Source: Neobacillus sp. PS2-9
Lineage (GTDB): Bacteria > Bacillota > Bacilli > Bacillales > Cytobacillaceae
Reading direction: 5' to 3'
Length of the DNA stretch: 64,000 bases
Assembly (NCBI RefSeq): GCF_030915525.1
Contig: NZ_CP133269.1
Location: forward strand, 1,079,001 to 1,143,000
The position numbers were made by a program, and so were the translations under genes. Below the pieces are notes generated by a model. The model made no database searches. It saw only the letters and a list, made by a program, of their open reading frames with translations, and had not been told where the DNA came from. Below, in pieces: positions 1 through 11,467 of the stretch (the stretch's first letter is position 1; the number at the start of each line of letters is the position of its first letter).

Positions 1-1
1 A

Positions 2-814
2 GCTTTAACATTAGCCCTAGCTCTTGCAGCTTGCGGTAAATCAGAAGAAAAATCTGAGGGTACTTCAGAAAAGGGTGGCACTACTAAATTAGTAGTTGGG
101 GCTTCAACTGTGCCACACGCTGAAATTTTAGAACAAGCAAAACCGTTATTAAAAGAAAAAGGAATCGACCTTGAAATCACAACTTTCACTGACTATGTTT
201 TACCAAACAAAGCATTGGCTTCAAAAGAATTAGATGCAAACTACTTCCAGCACATCCCTTACTTAGAATCACAAAACAAAGAATTTAACTACGGATTTGT
301 TAACGCTGGCGGTATTCACATCGAGCCAATCGGTGTCTATTCTAAAAAATATAAAAAGTTAAGTGACCTTCCAAAGGGTGCTCACTTAATCATGAGTAAC
401 TCTGTAGCTGACCATGGCCGCCTACTTTCATTACTAGAAGCACAAGGCTTAATCAAGTTAAAAGAAGGCATTGATAAAACAAAAGCAGAATTAAAAGACG
501 TTGTAGAAAATCCAAAGAACCTAAAATTTGATGCAAACTATGAAGCGAAGCTTTTACCACAGATCTTCAATAATGGTGAAGGTGATGCAGTATTGATCAA
601 CTCTAACTACGCAATTGATGCAGGATTAAACCCAGTGAAGGATTCTATTGCAATTGAAGACAAAGAATCACCATATGTAAACGTCATTGCCGTTCGTAAA
701 GGTGACGAAAATAAAGACGCAATCAAAGCTCTTGTAGAAGTCCTTCATTCAAAAGAAATCCAAGACTTCATCCTTGAAAAATACAAAGGTGCAGTTGTAC
801 CTGTTTCTGAATAA
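2..814 (+). CDS. metQ: MetQ-like methionine ABC transporter substrate-binding lipoprotein (5' partial)
   Basis: The open frame enters the window from the left and runs to TAA at 812-814, so the start codon is outside. The first visible residues are hydrophobic and end in a lipobox (L-A-A-C, Cys at about base 32), followed by a Ser/Glu/Lys/Gly linker, as in a surface-anchored lipoprotein. The body (VGASTVPHAEIL, then YFQHIPYLES and NAGGIHIEPIGVYS) is typical of the NlpA/MetQ family, which binds methionine outside the membrane for the MetNP ABC transporter. In B. subtilis metQ (yusA) also lies just before the suf operon, which supports the call. The transporter genes metN and metP would be expected just left of the window. 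Confidence 0.93.
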   Translation, partial: ALTLALALAACGKSEEKSEGTSEKGGTTKLVVGASTVPHAEILEQAKPLLKEKGIDLEITTFTDYVLPNKALASKELDANYFQHIPYLESQNKEFNYGFVNAGGIHIEPIGVYSKKYKKLSDLPKGAHLIMSNSVADHGRLLSLLEAQGLIKLKEGIDKTKAELKDVVENPKNLKFDANYEAKLLPQIFNNGEGDAVLINSNYAIDAGLNPVKDSIAIEDKESPYVNVIAVRKGDENKDAIKALVEVLHSKEIQDFILEKYKGAVVPVSE

Positions 815-841
815 AAAACGATTACCATATAAATAAGAAGA

Positions 842-885
842 AAATAGTAAAAGTCAGTGAGCTATTCACTGGCTTTTGCTATTTC
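842..885 (+). terminator. Rho-independent terminator after metQ
   Basis: A long hairpin (AAATAG..AAAAGTCAGTGA, loop GCTAT, TCACTGGCTTTT..CTATTT) starts 27 bases after the metQ stop codon. The stem is about 19 base pairs with one mismatch. Confidence 0.8.
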
Positions 886-947
886 TGAAGTCATACATGA
901 AACGTTAGAATTGGGTAAAAATAGAAGAGATATACACCCAAATTCAC

Positions 948-977
948 TTGGCAAAAGTTGAAAAAATAAGGTATGAT
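948..977 (+). promoter_or_regulatory. Candidate distal sigma-A promoter of suf operon
   Basis: TTGGCA at 948-953 and TATGAT at 972-977 are separated by 18 bases; each hexamer matches the consensus at 5 of 6 positions. It would drive sufC from a long leader. Confidence 0.45.
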
Positions 978-1108
978 TTTAACCGAGTGTATTTTTACAT
1001 ATATGGGTTCAAGAATTTTTTTATCAGAAAATTCTTTAAAAAGCACTTCTTATTCTCAATTAGCAATTACTTAATGAAAATAGGGGTACTGTTTTTACTG
1101 TTTTAGAG

Positions 1109-1137
1109 TTGCTAATACATTTCATTTGTTATAAGAT
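1109..1137 (+). promoter_or_regulatory. Candidate proximal promoter of suf operon
   Basis: TTGCTA (1109-1114) and TAAGAT (1132-1137) have 17-base spacing. Both boxes are imperfect. The predicted start point falls on the TGAGAATA repeats at 1143-1161. Confidence 0.35.
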
Positions 1138-1142
1138 TGTAA

Positions 1143-1161
1143 TGAGAATAAAATGAGAATA
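1143..1161 (+). promoter_or_regulatory. Direct TGAGAATA repeats, Fur-like half-sites
   Basis: TGAGAATA occurs at 1143-1150 and again at 1154-1161, an 11-base period, and its inverse TATTCTCA lies at 1051-1058. TGAGAAT resembles one arm of the 7-1-7 Fur box. The position just downstream of the proximal promoter would suit iron-responsive control of Fe-S assembly. This is inference from motif resemblance only. Confidence 0.3.
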
Positions 1162-1219
1162 GAGTTATAGACCTAACACGGTCTGCAAGATACAACACTT
1201 TCTTTTCGGAGGTATAGAT

Positions 1220-2005
1220 ATGGCTGGATCAACTTTAACGATTAAAGATTTACATGTAGGAATTGATGGGAAAGAAATTTTAAAAGGTGTTAACCTTGAA
1301 GTGAAAGGTGGAGAAATCCACGCAATTATGGGACCTAACGGAACTGGTAAATCCACTTTATCATCTGCAATCATGGGTCACCCTAAATATGAAGTAACTA
1401 GTGGTAACATTACTTTAGATGGACAAAATGTCCTTGAAATGGAAGTAGATGAGCGCGCTCGTGCAGGTCTATTCCTAGCAATGCAATATCCAAGTGAAAT
1501 CAACGGCGTAACCAATGCCGATTTTTTACGTTCAGCATTAAATAGTCGCCTAGGTGAAGGTAATGAAATTTCATTAATGAAATTCATCCGTAAGATGGAT
1601 AAGCAAATGGAATTCCTTGAAATGGACCTTGATATGGCGCAACGCTACTTAAATGAAGGTTTCTCTGGTGGAGAGAAAAAGCGTAATGAAATCTTACAAT
1701 TAATGATGTTAGAACCAAAAATTGCGATCCTGGATGAAATTGACTCAGGGCTAGATATTGACGCATTAAAAGTTGTGTCAAAAGGAATCAATGAAATGCG
1801 AGGCGAAGAATTCGGATGCCTAGTTATTACTCACTATCAACGTCTTTTAGACTATATCACTCCTGACTATGTGCACGTTATGATGCAGGGTCGTATTGTG
1901 AAATCAGGCGGGCCAGAGTTAGCACAACGCTTAGAAGCAGAAGGATATGACTGGATCAAGCAAGAGCTTGGAATTGAAGATGAAACAGTTGGGCAAGAAG
2001 CGTAA
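1220..2005 (+). CDS. sufC: Fe-S cluster assembly ATPase SufC
   Basis: ABC-type ATPase of the cytosolic SufBCD scaffold that assembles Fe-S clusters. The 261-residue protein has Walker A (GPNGTGKST, 38-46), an ABC signature SGGEKKR (149-155), Walker B with ILDE (170-173) and the switch His205. The conserved SufC signature and absence of membrane segments separate it from transport ATPases. ATG follows CGGAGGT by 8 bases. First gene of the five-gene suf operon, followed 21 bases later by sufD. The order C-D-S-U-B is that of B. subtilis (yurY-yurU), where the operon is the main Fe-S system. Confidence 0.98.
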   Translation: MAGSTLTIKDLHVGIDGKEILKGVNLEVKGGEIHAIMGPNGTGKSTLSSAIMGHPKYEVTSGNITLDGQNVLEMEVDERARAGLFLAMQYPSEINGVTNADFLRSALNSRLGEGNEISLMKFIRKMDKQMEFLEMDLDMAQRYLNEGFSGGEKKRNEILQLMMLEPKIAILDEIDSGLDIDALKVVSKGINEMRGEEFGCLVITHYQRLLDYITPDYVHVMMQGRIVKSGGPELAQRLEAEGYDWIKQELGIEDETVGQEA

Positions 2006-2026
2006 GATAGTGTTAGGAGGATTACA

Positions 2027-4996
<2,970 letters not shown>

Positions 4997-5051
4997 GATG
5001 AAATAGGGCATTTTTAGGCCTTATTCGTTTAAGAAATGGAGGAATAAGACG

Positions 5052-6449
5052 ATGGCGAAAAAAATGCCAGAAATCGGTGATTATAAATATGGTTTTGCCG
5101 ATAAAGACGTTTCCATATTCCGATCAAAACGCGGTTTAACAGATGATATAGTAAAAGAAATTTCTAAGTTGAAGAACGAACCCCAATGGATGTTAGACTT
5201 CCGTTTGAAATCGCTTGAGCATTTTTACAAAATGCCAATGCCACAATGGGGCGGCGATATGGCTTCTTTAAACTTTGATGAAATTACGTATTATGTAAAA
5301 CCATCGGAGAAATCTGAGAAGTCATGGGATGAAGTACCTGAAGAAATCAAGGCTACTTTTGATAAACTAGGAATTCCTGAAGCAGAGCAAAAGTACCTTG
5401 CTGGGGTATCTGCACAGTATGAATCTGAAGTTGTTTATCACAACATGAAGGTAGAACTAGAAGAATTAGGAATCGTCTTTAAAGATACCGATTCCGCTTT
5501 AAGAGAAAATGAAGATATTTTCCGGGAACACTTTGGAAAAACAATTCCGCCAACAGATAACAAGTTTGCTGCACTTAACTCTGCCGTATGGTCAGGGGGC
5601 TCATTTATCTATGTACCACCAGGTGTGAAAGTGGATACTCCTTTACAGGCTTACTTCCGCATTAACTCTGAAAACATGGGTCAGTTTGAACGTACCTTAA
5701 TCATCGTAGATGAAGGTGCACACGTGCATTACGTTGAGGGTTGTACTGCACCAGTCTATACAACTAACTCCCTGCACAGTGCAGTGGTTGAGATTGTTAT
5801 TAAAAAAGATGCTTATTGCCGTTACACAACCATTCAAAACTGGGCTAACAACGTGTTCAACCTAGTTACCAAGCGTGCAGTTTGTGAAGCAAACGCAACA
5901 ATGGAATGGATTGACGGAAATATCGGTTCTAAGTTAACAATGAAATACCCAGCCGTTATTTTAAAAGGTGAAGGTGCTCGTGGTTTGACTTTATCTATTG
6001 CGATTGCAGGTAAAGGTCAGCATCAGGATGCTGGAGCAAAAATGATTCATTTAGCACCAAACACATCTTCAACAATCGTTTCCAAGTCCATTTCTAAGCA
6101 CGGCGGTAAAGTAACCTACCGTGGTCAGGTGCACTTCGGACGTAAGGCAGATGGTGCCCGTTCTAATATCGAATGTGATACATTAATTATGGATAACAAG
6201 TCGACATCAGATACCATTCCTTACAATGAGATATTAAACGATAACATTTCACTTGAGCACGAAGCCAAGGTTTCTAAAGTATCAGAAGAGCAGCTTTTCT
6301 ACTTGATGAGCCGTGGTATTTCTGAACAAGAAGCTACTGAAATGATCGTTATGGGCTTCATCGAGCCATTTACAAAGGAATTACCAATGGAATATGCCGT
6401 TGAAATGAACCGTCTGATTAAGTTTGAGATGGAAGGTTCCATCGGTTAA
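5052..6449 (+). CDS. sufB: Fe-S cluster assembly protein SufB
   Basis: 465-residue scaffold component on which nascent clusters form with SufC and SufD. The SufB/SufD core and C-terminal block ([22 protein letters not shown]) are present, with family motifs such as GCTAP and [10 protein letters not shown]. It starts 55 bases after sufU with AATGGAGGAA before the ATG, and ends the operon before a strong terminator. Paralogous to sufD in this window but longer, as usual. Confidence 0.98.
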   Translation: MAKKMPEIGDYKYGFADKDVSIFRSKRGLTDDIVKEISKLKNEPQWMLDFRLKSLEHFYKMPMPQWGGDMASLNFDEITYYVKPSEKSEKSWDEVPEEIKATFDKLGIPEAEQKYLAGVSAQYESEVVYHNMKVELEELGIVFKDTDSALRENEDIFREHFGKTIPPTDNKFAALNSAVWSGGSFIYVPPGVKVDTPLQAYFRINSENMGQFERTLIIVDEGAHVHYVEGCTAPVYTTNSLHSAVVEIVIKKDAYCRYTTIQNWANNVFNLVTKRAVCEANATMEWIDGNIGSKLTMKYPAVILKGEGARGLTLSIAIAGKGQHQDAGAKMIHLAPNTSSTIVSKSISKHGGKVTYRGQVHFGRKADGARSNIECDTLIMDNKSTSDTIPYNEILNDNISLEHEAKVSKVSEEQLFYLMSRGISEQEATEMIVMGFIEPFTKELPMEYAVEMNRLIKFEMEGSIG

Positions 6450-6462
6450 TATTTTTACTAAA

Positions 6463-6497
6463 GAAACCCGCCCGCTGGCTATAGCTGGCGGGTTTTT
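6463..6497 (+). terminator. Terminator of suf operon
   Basis: AAACCCGCC paired with GGCGGGTTT around a 14-base loop, followed by a T-run, 14 bases after the sufB stop. Confidence 0.9.
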
Positions 6498-6530
6498 GTA
6501 TGCTATTATTAATAACTGGGGGTGAACGAA

Positions 6531-7376
6531 TTGATTTATATCGGTGTCACAGGCTGGGGAGACCATGACAGCTTATATTCAAGTGGAACTTCCTCAAGGG
6601 ACAAATTAAAGCACTATGCGGGCCATTTTCCAATTGTAGAGGTAGACTCTGCATTTTATGCAATTCAGCCCAAACGAAATGCAGAAAAGTGGGTGCAAGA
6701 AACGCCAGGAAGCTTTCAGTTTATCGTAAAAGCCTACCAAGGTATGACGGGGCATATGCGTGGAGAAATTCCCTTTGAAAGCAAACAAGCGATGTTTCTT
6801 GCATTTAAAGACTCCTTACAGCCATACATAGAAAAAAGTAAACTAGCCATGGTCCTGTTTCAATTCCCACCGTGGTTTAGTTGTAAACGTGAAAATGTTG
6901 AATACTTACGATGGTGTAAACAAGAAATGGAAGAGGTCCCTTGTGCATTAGAGTTCAGGCACCAATCCTGGTTTGCTCCCCCTTATATACAAAAAACGCT
7001 TGATTTTATGAAACAGGAAAACTGGATCCATAGTATTTGTGACGAACCACAGTCTGGTGAAGGTTCTATTCCCACCGTTTTAACGGCTGTAGACCATCAA
7101 AGGGTTCTGGTGAGATTCCATGGCCGCAATGTTCATGGCTGGCAAAAGAGGAATGCAGAAAATTGGCGTGAGGTACGCTATCTGTATCGATATAACCAGA
7201 AAGAATTAGAGGAATGGCGCGAGTCGATAGTAAAGCTCTCGGAAGAGACTGAACATGTCTATCTTTTGTTTAATAACAACTCTGGCGGAGATGCAGCGGA
7301 TAATGCGAAGGATATGATGAATCTTTTAGACATAGAATACGAAGGACTAGCCCCAAGGCAATTGGATTTATTTTAA
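6531..7376 (+). CDS. yunF: DUF72 family protein YunF
   Basis: 281-residue DUF72-family protein; members fold as TIM barrels but their reaction is not established. Visible family features are GVTGWGDHD at the N-terminus, FQFPPWF near residue 115, EFRHQSW near 145 and a late VRFHGRN. TTG at 6531 is taken as the start because GGGGGTGA lies 5 bases upstream; GTG at 6522 is in frame but falls inside that ribosome site. In B. subtilis yunF sits beside yunE; here a TnpB element separates them. Confidence 0.88.
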   Translation: MIYIGVTGWGDHDSLYSSGTSSRDKLKHYAGHFPIVEVDSAFYAIQPKRNAEKWVQETPGSFQFIVKAYQGMTGHMRGEIPFESKQAMFLAFKDSLQPYIEKSKLAMVLFQFPPWFSCKRENVEYLRWCKQEMEEVPCALEFRHQSWFAPPYIQKTLDFMKQENWIHSICDEPQSGEGSIPTVLTAVDHQRVLVRFHGRNVHGWQKRNAENWREVRYLYRYNQKELEEWRESIVKLSEETEHVYLLFNNNSGGDAADNAKDMMNLLDIEYEGLAPRQLDLF

Positions 7377-7486
7377 TTCCGACAGAATACCCCTTCCTCA
7401 AGGAATATGAAGGGCGAAGCCCAATGAGTAGGGAGGGGATGAATGTCGGTTAGCGATAGCCAAAACTTTCCTCTTATGCCATAATA

Positions 7487-7500
7487 AGAACAAACGTTCC
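7487..7500 (+). promoter_or_regulatory. SOS/LexA-like box upstream of tnpB
   Basis: AGAACAAACGTTCC fits the Bacillus SOS box CGAAC-RNRY-GTTYC at every position but the first. It lies 20 bases before the tnpB start codon, just upstream of the ribosome site. LexA control is inference; the motif itself is seen. Confidence 0.45.
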
Positions 7501-7520
7501 TGTTAGGTGAGGTGAATTAA

Positions 7521-8695
7521 ATGCTAGTAAACAAGGCATACAAGTTCCGCATCTACCCAAACAAAAAACAAATTGAACTGATTAACAAAACCTTTGGCTG
7601 TTCAAGATTTGTATTCAATTTTTTTCTTGGCAAACAAAAAGAAAAAGATGCTTACTGGTATATCGTCGAAGAAATGGTGCAAAAAGGTCAGTTCCCAGCG
7701 AATAATTGGAAAGGCAAATTCTTAAACAAATATGAAACAGTGAAATCACTTCCTGAACTAAAAAAACACTATTCATTTTTGAAAGAAGTCGATAGTATTG
7801 CTTTGCAAAAATCAGTAGAATGTCTAGCTGATTCATATGATCACTACTATAAAAAACAAAATAAACAACCTCGATTTAAGTCGAAAAAAAATCCAGTGCA
7901 ATCTTATACAACAAAACATACAAACGGAAATATAGATGTCGTAGACAACTATATTAAATTTCCAAAACTAGGGAACGTTCGTTTTGCGAAAAGTCGTGAA
8001 GTTAAAGGAAGAATTTTAAATGCAACTATTAGACGAAATCCTTCTGGTAAATACTTTGTTTCTCTATCGACTGAAACAGAGGTATCGGAATTACCAAAAC
8101 GAATTCCGCTATTGGTATTGATGTAGGGCTTAAAGAGTTTGCCATTCTTTCTAATGGAATCACATATTCGAACCCTAAATTCTTCCGCACCTTAGAAGAA
8201 AAATTAGCAAAGGCACAACGAATCATGAGCAGACGAACCGTTGGCGGTGCAAATTGGTACAAAGCCAAATTCAAAGTAGCACGTATTCATGAAAGAATTG
8301 CGAATGCACGTAAAGATTACTTAGATAAAATCTCCACCGAGATTGTCAAAAACCACGACGTCATCGGTATGGAAGACTTGTCAGTAAGTAACATGTTGAA
8401 GAATCACCATCTTGCCAAAGGGATCAGCGAAGTATCATGGTCACAATTCAAAGGCATGATTGAATACAAAGCGAAATGGTACGGTAGACAAGTCATAACT
8501 GTTTCAAAAAACTTCGCTAGTAGTCAGCTTTGTTCTTGTTGTGGCTACAAAAACAAAGAGGTTAAAAATCTCGGATTACGTGAATGGGATTGCCCTAAAT
8601 GCCTTACCCATCATAATCGAGATAGTAACGCAAGTATAAACATAAAGAATGAAGCCATTAGACTTCTAACCATAGGGACTATGGGGATCGCCTAA
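7521..8695 (+). pseudogene. tnpB: TnpB RNA-guided nuclease, frameshifted
   Basis: TnpB-family (OrfB, Cas12-ancestor) gene in two frames: 7521-8126 gives the N-terminal 201 residues and then meets TAG. The rest continues in the -1 frame from about base 8099 to TAA at 8695. Restoring one A in the AAAA run at 8097-8100 gives a full 391-residue protein with GIDVG (Asp201), GMED (Glu285) and NRDSNAS (Asp368) as RuvC residues, and a CxxC..CxxC zinc finger between the last two. All catalytic residues survive, so the break is recent, a sequencing indel, or unusual recoding. AGGTGAGGTG precedes the ATG. Confidence 0.85.
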
Positions 8696-8777
8696 TCAAT
8701 AACTAGTGGTTACAATGGTGTTCTTAGGAATCCCCTTCTTCAAACAACCCACGAGGTGTTAAGGAGGGGTAGTTCAA
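8696..8777 (+). ncRNA. Putative omega/reRNA 3' part at right end of TnpB element
   Basis: In TnpB elements the guide RNA scaffold overlaps the tnpB 3' end and finishes at the transposon right end, with the guide read from flanking DNA. Here the hairpin CCCC..CTT / AAG..GGGG (8733-8770) and terminal TTCAA (8773-8777) fit that layout. The guide would begin at 8778, in the leader of yunE. The RNA itself is inferred. Confidence 0.4.
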
Positions 8778-8822
8778 TCTAGCAACTTAAGGCATCACAC
8801 AGAAAAGTAGAAGGTGAAAGTA

Positions 8823-9644
8823 ATGGAATGGATTGTTTTAGTTATAGTGGGGTTGATTGCAAGCTCTTTAGGGTCACTCATTGGCATGGGAGGAGGAATT
8901 ATCGTTGTTCCTGCTTTACTTTACTTAGCCACACTGCCTGAATTCAGTCACCTCACCCCGCAGGTTGTGGTTGGGACCTCCCTTTTTACAATGATTTTTA
9001 CGGGTCTTTCATCCACACTTGCCTATATGAAAATTAAGACCGTGGATTATAAAAGTGGACTTATTTTTCTTATTGGAAGTGGTCCAGGTAGCATTCTAGG
9101 TGCCTGGATTACTGAAAAGCTCGATTTGCATTCATTTAATCTATATTTCGGATTATTTATTATTTTTGTTTCCTTTGTTTTACTAGTAAAGGATAAATTA
9201 AAGCCTCTTCCTTTTCGGAAAGATAAGGGAGTTGTCCGTCAATTTACCGATAACATTGGGAGAAACTTCGAATATGGTTTTAACCCGATAATGGCCGTTC
9301 TCATTTCCTTTGTAGTTGGATTTTTATCAGGGATTTTTGGAATAGGCGGCGGCTCTTTGATGGTACCAACGATGATTATTCTTTTCTTTTTCCCACCGCA
9401 TGTAGCTGTGGCCACATCTATGTTCATGATTTTGCCAACAGCTATCTTAAGTTCCATTACTCATATTGCTTTAGGTAATGTGAATTGGCTGTATGCACTG
9501 GCATTAGTACCTGGTGCTTGGATGGGAGCAAAAGTAGGAGTATTCTTAAATACAAAGCTAAAAAGCAAAACGATTGTCTGGATTATCAGAGTAATCCTTA
9601 TTATTGTCGGTATACGATTAATCTATCAAGGAATAACAGGGTAA
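8823..9644 (+). CDS. yunE: TauE/SafE family permease YunE
   Basis: 273-residue integral membrane protein of the TauE/SafE family, whose members export sulfite or other sulfur anions; the substrate here is unknown. Two homologous halves each carry the glycine-rich motif (GSLIGMGGGIIVVPALLY near 20 and GIFGIGGGSLMVPTMII near 180), and about eight membrane helices can be drawn. ATG at 8823 is preferred: AAGGTGA lies 5 bases upstream, and the earlier in-frame GTG at 8814 lies within it. It lies just after the TnpB element and 9 bases before yunD. Confidence 0.9.
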   Translation: MEWIVLVIVGLIASSLGSLIGMGGGIIVVPALLYLATLPEFSHLTPQVVVGTSLFTMIFTGLSSTLAYMKIKTVDYKSGLIFLIGSGPGSILGAWITEKLDLHSFNLYFGLFIIFVSFVLLVKDKLKPLPFRKDKGVVRQFTDNIGRNFEYGFNPIMAVLISFVVGFLSGIFGIGGGSLMVPTMIILFFFPPHVAVATSMFMILPTAILSSITHIALGNVNWLYALALVPGAWMGAKVGVFLNTKLKSKTIVWIIRVILIIVGIRLIYQGITG

Positions 9645-9653
9645 AGGTGAAAA

Positions 9654-11006
9654 ATGGAAACGATACATATTTTTCATACCAATGATTTACACAGCCATTT
9701 CGAGCATTGGCCGCGCATTCAACATTTCTTGAAGCAGCAGAGAGAGCAACTCAAGAACATAGGAGAAGAAGTTTTCTTATTTGATATTGGCGACTTTCTT
9801 GATCGTTGGCACCCCTATACAGAGGCAACTAGAGGCAAGGGGAATGTAACCCTTTTAAATGAGAGTCAATATACGGCTGTCACGATTGGTAATAATGAAG
9901 GGATTAATCTCCCATACGAGGATTTATACCAGCTATATGATGAAGCTAAGTTTGACGTCATATTAGCCAATCTTTATGTAAATCAAGACTATCCTTCTTG
10001 GGCAAGGCCATATGAGATTTACAAGACAAGTAGTGGGACAAAGGTTGGGGTCCTAGGATTAACCGCCCCATTTACCCATCTCTACGAACTGCTTGGCTGG
10101 AGATTGACTGACCCAATTGAAGAACTGAGCAACTGGATACAGATTTTAAAAAAAGAAGTGGACATTATCATTCTACTTTCCCACCTTGGTTTACATGAGG
10201 ATGAACGCATTGCGGAAGAATTTCCAGATATTGATGTGATTCTAGGTGCCCACACCCATCATGTACTGGAGAGAGGAAAGGTAATCAACCAAGTACTTCT
10301 TGGGGCAGCCGGAAAGCATGGGAACTTCGTTGGTCATGTAACTCTTCATTTGGATGAGAAAAAGAAACTCTCCCAAAAAGAAGCAACCCTCTATGATTTT
10401 AACCAACTGCCGGCTGTCTTAAATGAACAAGATAAAATTGCGTCCTTTTTAAAAAAGGGGCAGGGTATGTTAAGCGAAAAAGTCACGGTCATTACCGAGC
10501 CTTTACAAAGTGATCCCTTCCGTGAAACCAACTTAGTACGATTGCTTTGTGAAGCGTTAAGAGAATGGTGCGGGACAGATTGTGCCGTCGTGAATGCAGG
10601 GCTCCTTCTGGGTAGTTTATCGGGCGAAGTCACTGAGTACGATTTGCTCTCAATTTGTCCACATCCAATAAATCCGTGTGTCATTGAATTAACGGGGAAA
10701 GAATTAATGTCTATTCTAAAACAAACAAAGGATGAAGCCTTGCACCATAAACAAATAAAGGGCCTTGGCTTCAGAGGAACTGTGCTAGGGATCTTCGTCT
10801 ATGACCAAATTATCACCAAAGGAAAAACAATCTTTGTTGCAGGGAAGGAATTGGAGCTTGATCAGACCTACACCCTCGCACTTCCTGATATGTTTACCTT
10901 TGGCCATTTTTTCAAAGACATCCTTCCAAAAAAAGAAAAGAAGTATTTCTTGCCTGAGTTTTTACGGGATATATTAAAATGGAAGCTTTCAGGTTCCCAT
11001 CGATAA
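9654..11006 (+). CDS. yunD: 5'-nucleotidase/metallophosphoesterase YunD
   Basis: 450-residue protein of the 5'-nucleotidase / UDP-sugar hydrolase family. The N-terminal metallophosphatase domain has all the metal motifs: D11-x-H13 (HTNDLHSH), GDFLDR, GNNE, LSHLG and GAHTHH. The C-terminal half is the 5'-nucleotidase substrate domain (NAGLLLGSLSGEVTEYDL). There is no signal peptide, so unlike the secreted enzymes it should act in the cytoplasm. It starts 9 bases after yunE with AAAGGTGA before the ATG, suggesting an operon. Confidence 0.9.
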   Translation: METIHIFHTNDLHSHFEHWPRIQHFLKQQREQLKNIGEEVFLFDIGDFLDRWHPYTEATRGKGNVTLLNESQYTAVTIGNNEGINLPYEDLYQLYDEAKFDVILANLYVNQDYPSWARPYEIYKTSSGTKVGVLGLTAPFTHLYELLGWRLTDPIEELSNWIQILKKEVDIIILLSHLGLHEDERIAEEFPDIDVILGAHTHHVLERGKVINQVLLGAAGKHGNFVGHVTLHLDEKKKLSQKEATLYDFNQLPAVLNEQDKIASFLKKGQGMLSEKVTVITEPLQSDPFRETNLVRLLCEALREWCGTDCAVVNAGLLLGSLSGEVTEYDLLSICPHPINPCVIELTGKELMSILKQTKDEALHHKQIKGLGFRGTVLGIFVYDQIITKGKTIFVAGKELELDQTYTLALPDMFTFGHFFKDILPKKEKKYFLPEFLRDILKWKLSGSHR

Positions 11007-11078
11007 TTAAAACACTATGGATACACGCTTTTTCCAAACTTATCATAAAGTGATAGTGAGGAAAGGAGTGTTGGGAAA

Positions 11079-11381
11079 TTGATTGATCTTTCGCCAATTG
11101 AAATAAACGGCCATACCTTCCTGGCTGTTTCCGTATTACTTCCAAAGACAACTTTGCTTGCTGTGACAAGCGATAAAGGATATATTATGTGCGGTGCCTT
11201 AGATGTGGGCTTATTAAACGAGAAGTTAAAGGACCGTAAAATCATTGCTGGTCGTGCAGTCGGTGTGAGGACTATTGATCAGCTACTAAATGCTCCGCTA
11301 GAATCTGTCACATTAGAAGCAGAAGAATTAGGTATTCATCAAGGGATGATCGGTAAAGATGCCTTGTTGAAGATGGTTTAA
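11079..11381 (+). CDS. yunC: DUF1805 protein YunC
   Basis: 100-residue DUF1805-family protein; function unknown. It is a compact alpha/beta sequence with a conserved KGYIMCGALDVGLLNEKL region and GRAVGVRTIDQLL near residue 62. TTG at 11079 is taken as the start, 10 bases after GAAAGGAG. It lies 72 bases after yunD in the same direction, and a hairpin with a T-run follows at once. Confidence 0.85.
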   Translation: MIDLSPIEINGHTFLAVSVLLPKTTLLAVTSDKGYIMCGALDVGLLNEKLKDRKIIAGRAVGVRTIDQLLNAPLESVTLEAEELGIHQGMIGKDALLKMV

Positions 11382-11383
11382 AA

Positions 11384-11413
11384 AGCTTGCTGAAAAAATA
11401 GCAGGCTTTTTTT
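11384..11413 (+). terminator. Terminator after yunC
   Basis: AGCTTGCT and AGCAGGCT pair (one wobble) across an A-rich loop and run into seven Ts. Confidence 0.8.
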
Positions 11414-11467
11414 ATGGGCTAGTTCATCTTTTCTTTGCATACATATAGCATGAAGGGGTGATTGTTC

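Larger units (their letters stand above)
815..1219. other. 405-base intergenic region metQ-sufC
   Basis: No convincing coding sequence is present. It holds the metQ terminator, two possible sigma-A promoters (948-977 and 1109-1137) and repeated TGAGAATA motifs (1143-1161, with an inverted TATTCTCA at 1051-1058) just before the suf operon. If the upstream promoter is used, the suf transcript has a leader of about 235 bases. I did not recognise a known riboswitch in it. Confidence 0.6.
7377..8777 (+). mobile_element. TnpB-only IS200/IS605-type (IS1341-like) element
   Basis: Between yunF and yunE, which are neighbours in B. subtilis, lies one tnpB gene with flanking hairpins and no tnpA. The left end holds an inverted repeat CCGACA (7379-7384) / TGTCGG (7444-7449) with inner C-rich/G-rich arms. 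The right end has CCCC..CTT / AAG..GGGG (8733-8770) followed by GTAGTTCAA. That ending is typical of IS605-group elements in Bacillus. No target duplication is expected for this family. The boundaries are approximate, particularly on the left. Confidence 0.75.

Noticed and set aside
7377..8777. Target-site duplication around the TnpB element
   Set aside because: None seen, and the IS200/IS605 group does not make one, so its absence carries no weight.
10391..10684. Minus-strand frame opposite yunD
   Set aside because: Shadow of the plus-strand gene; no ribosome site.
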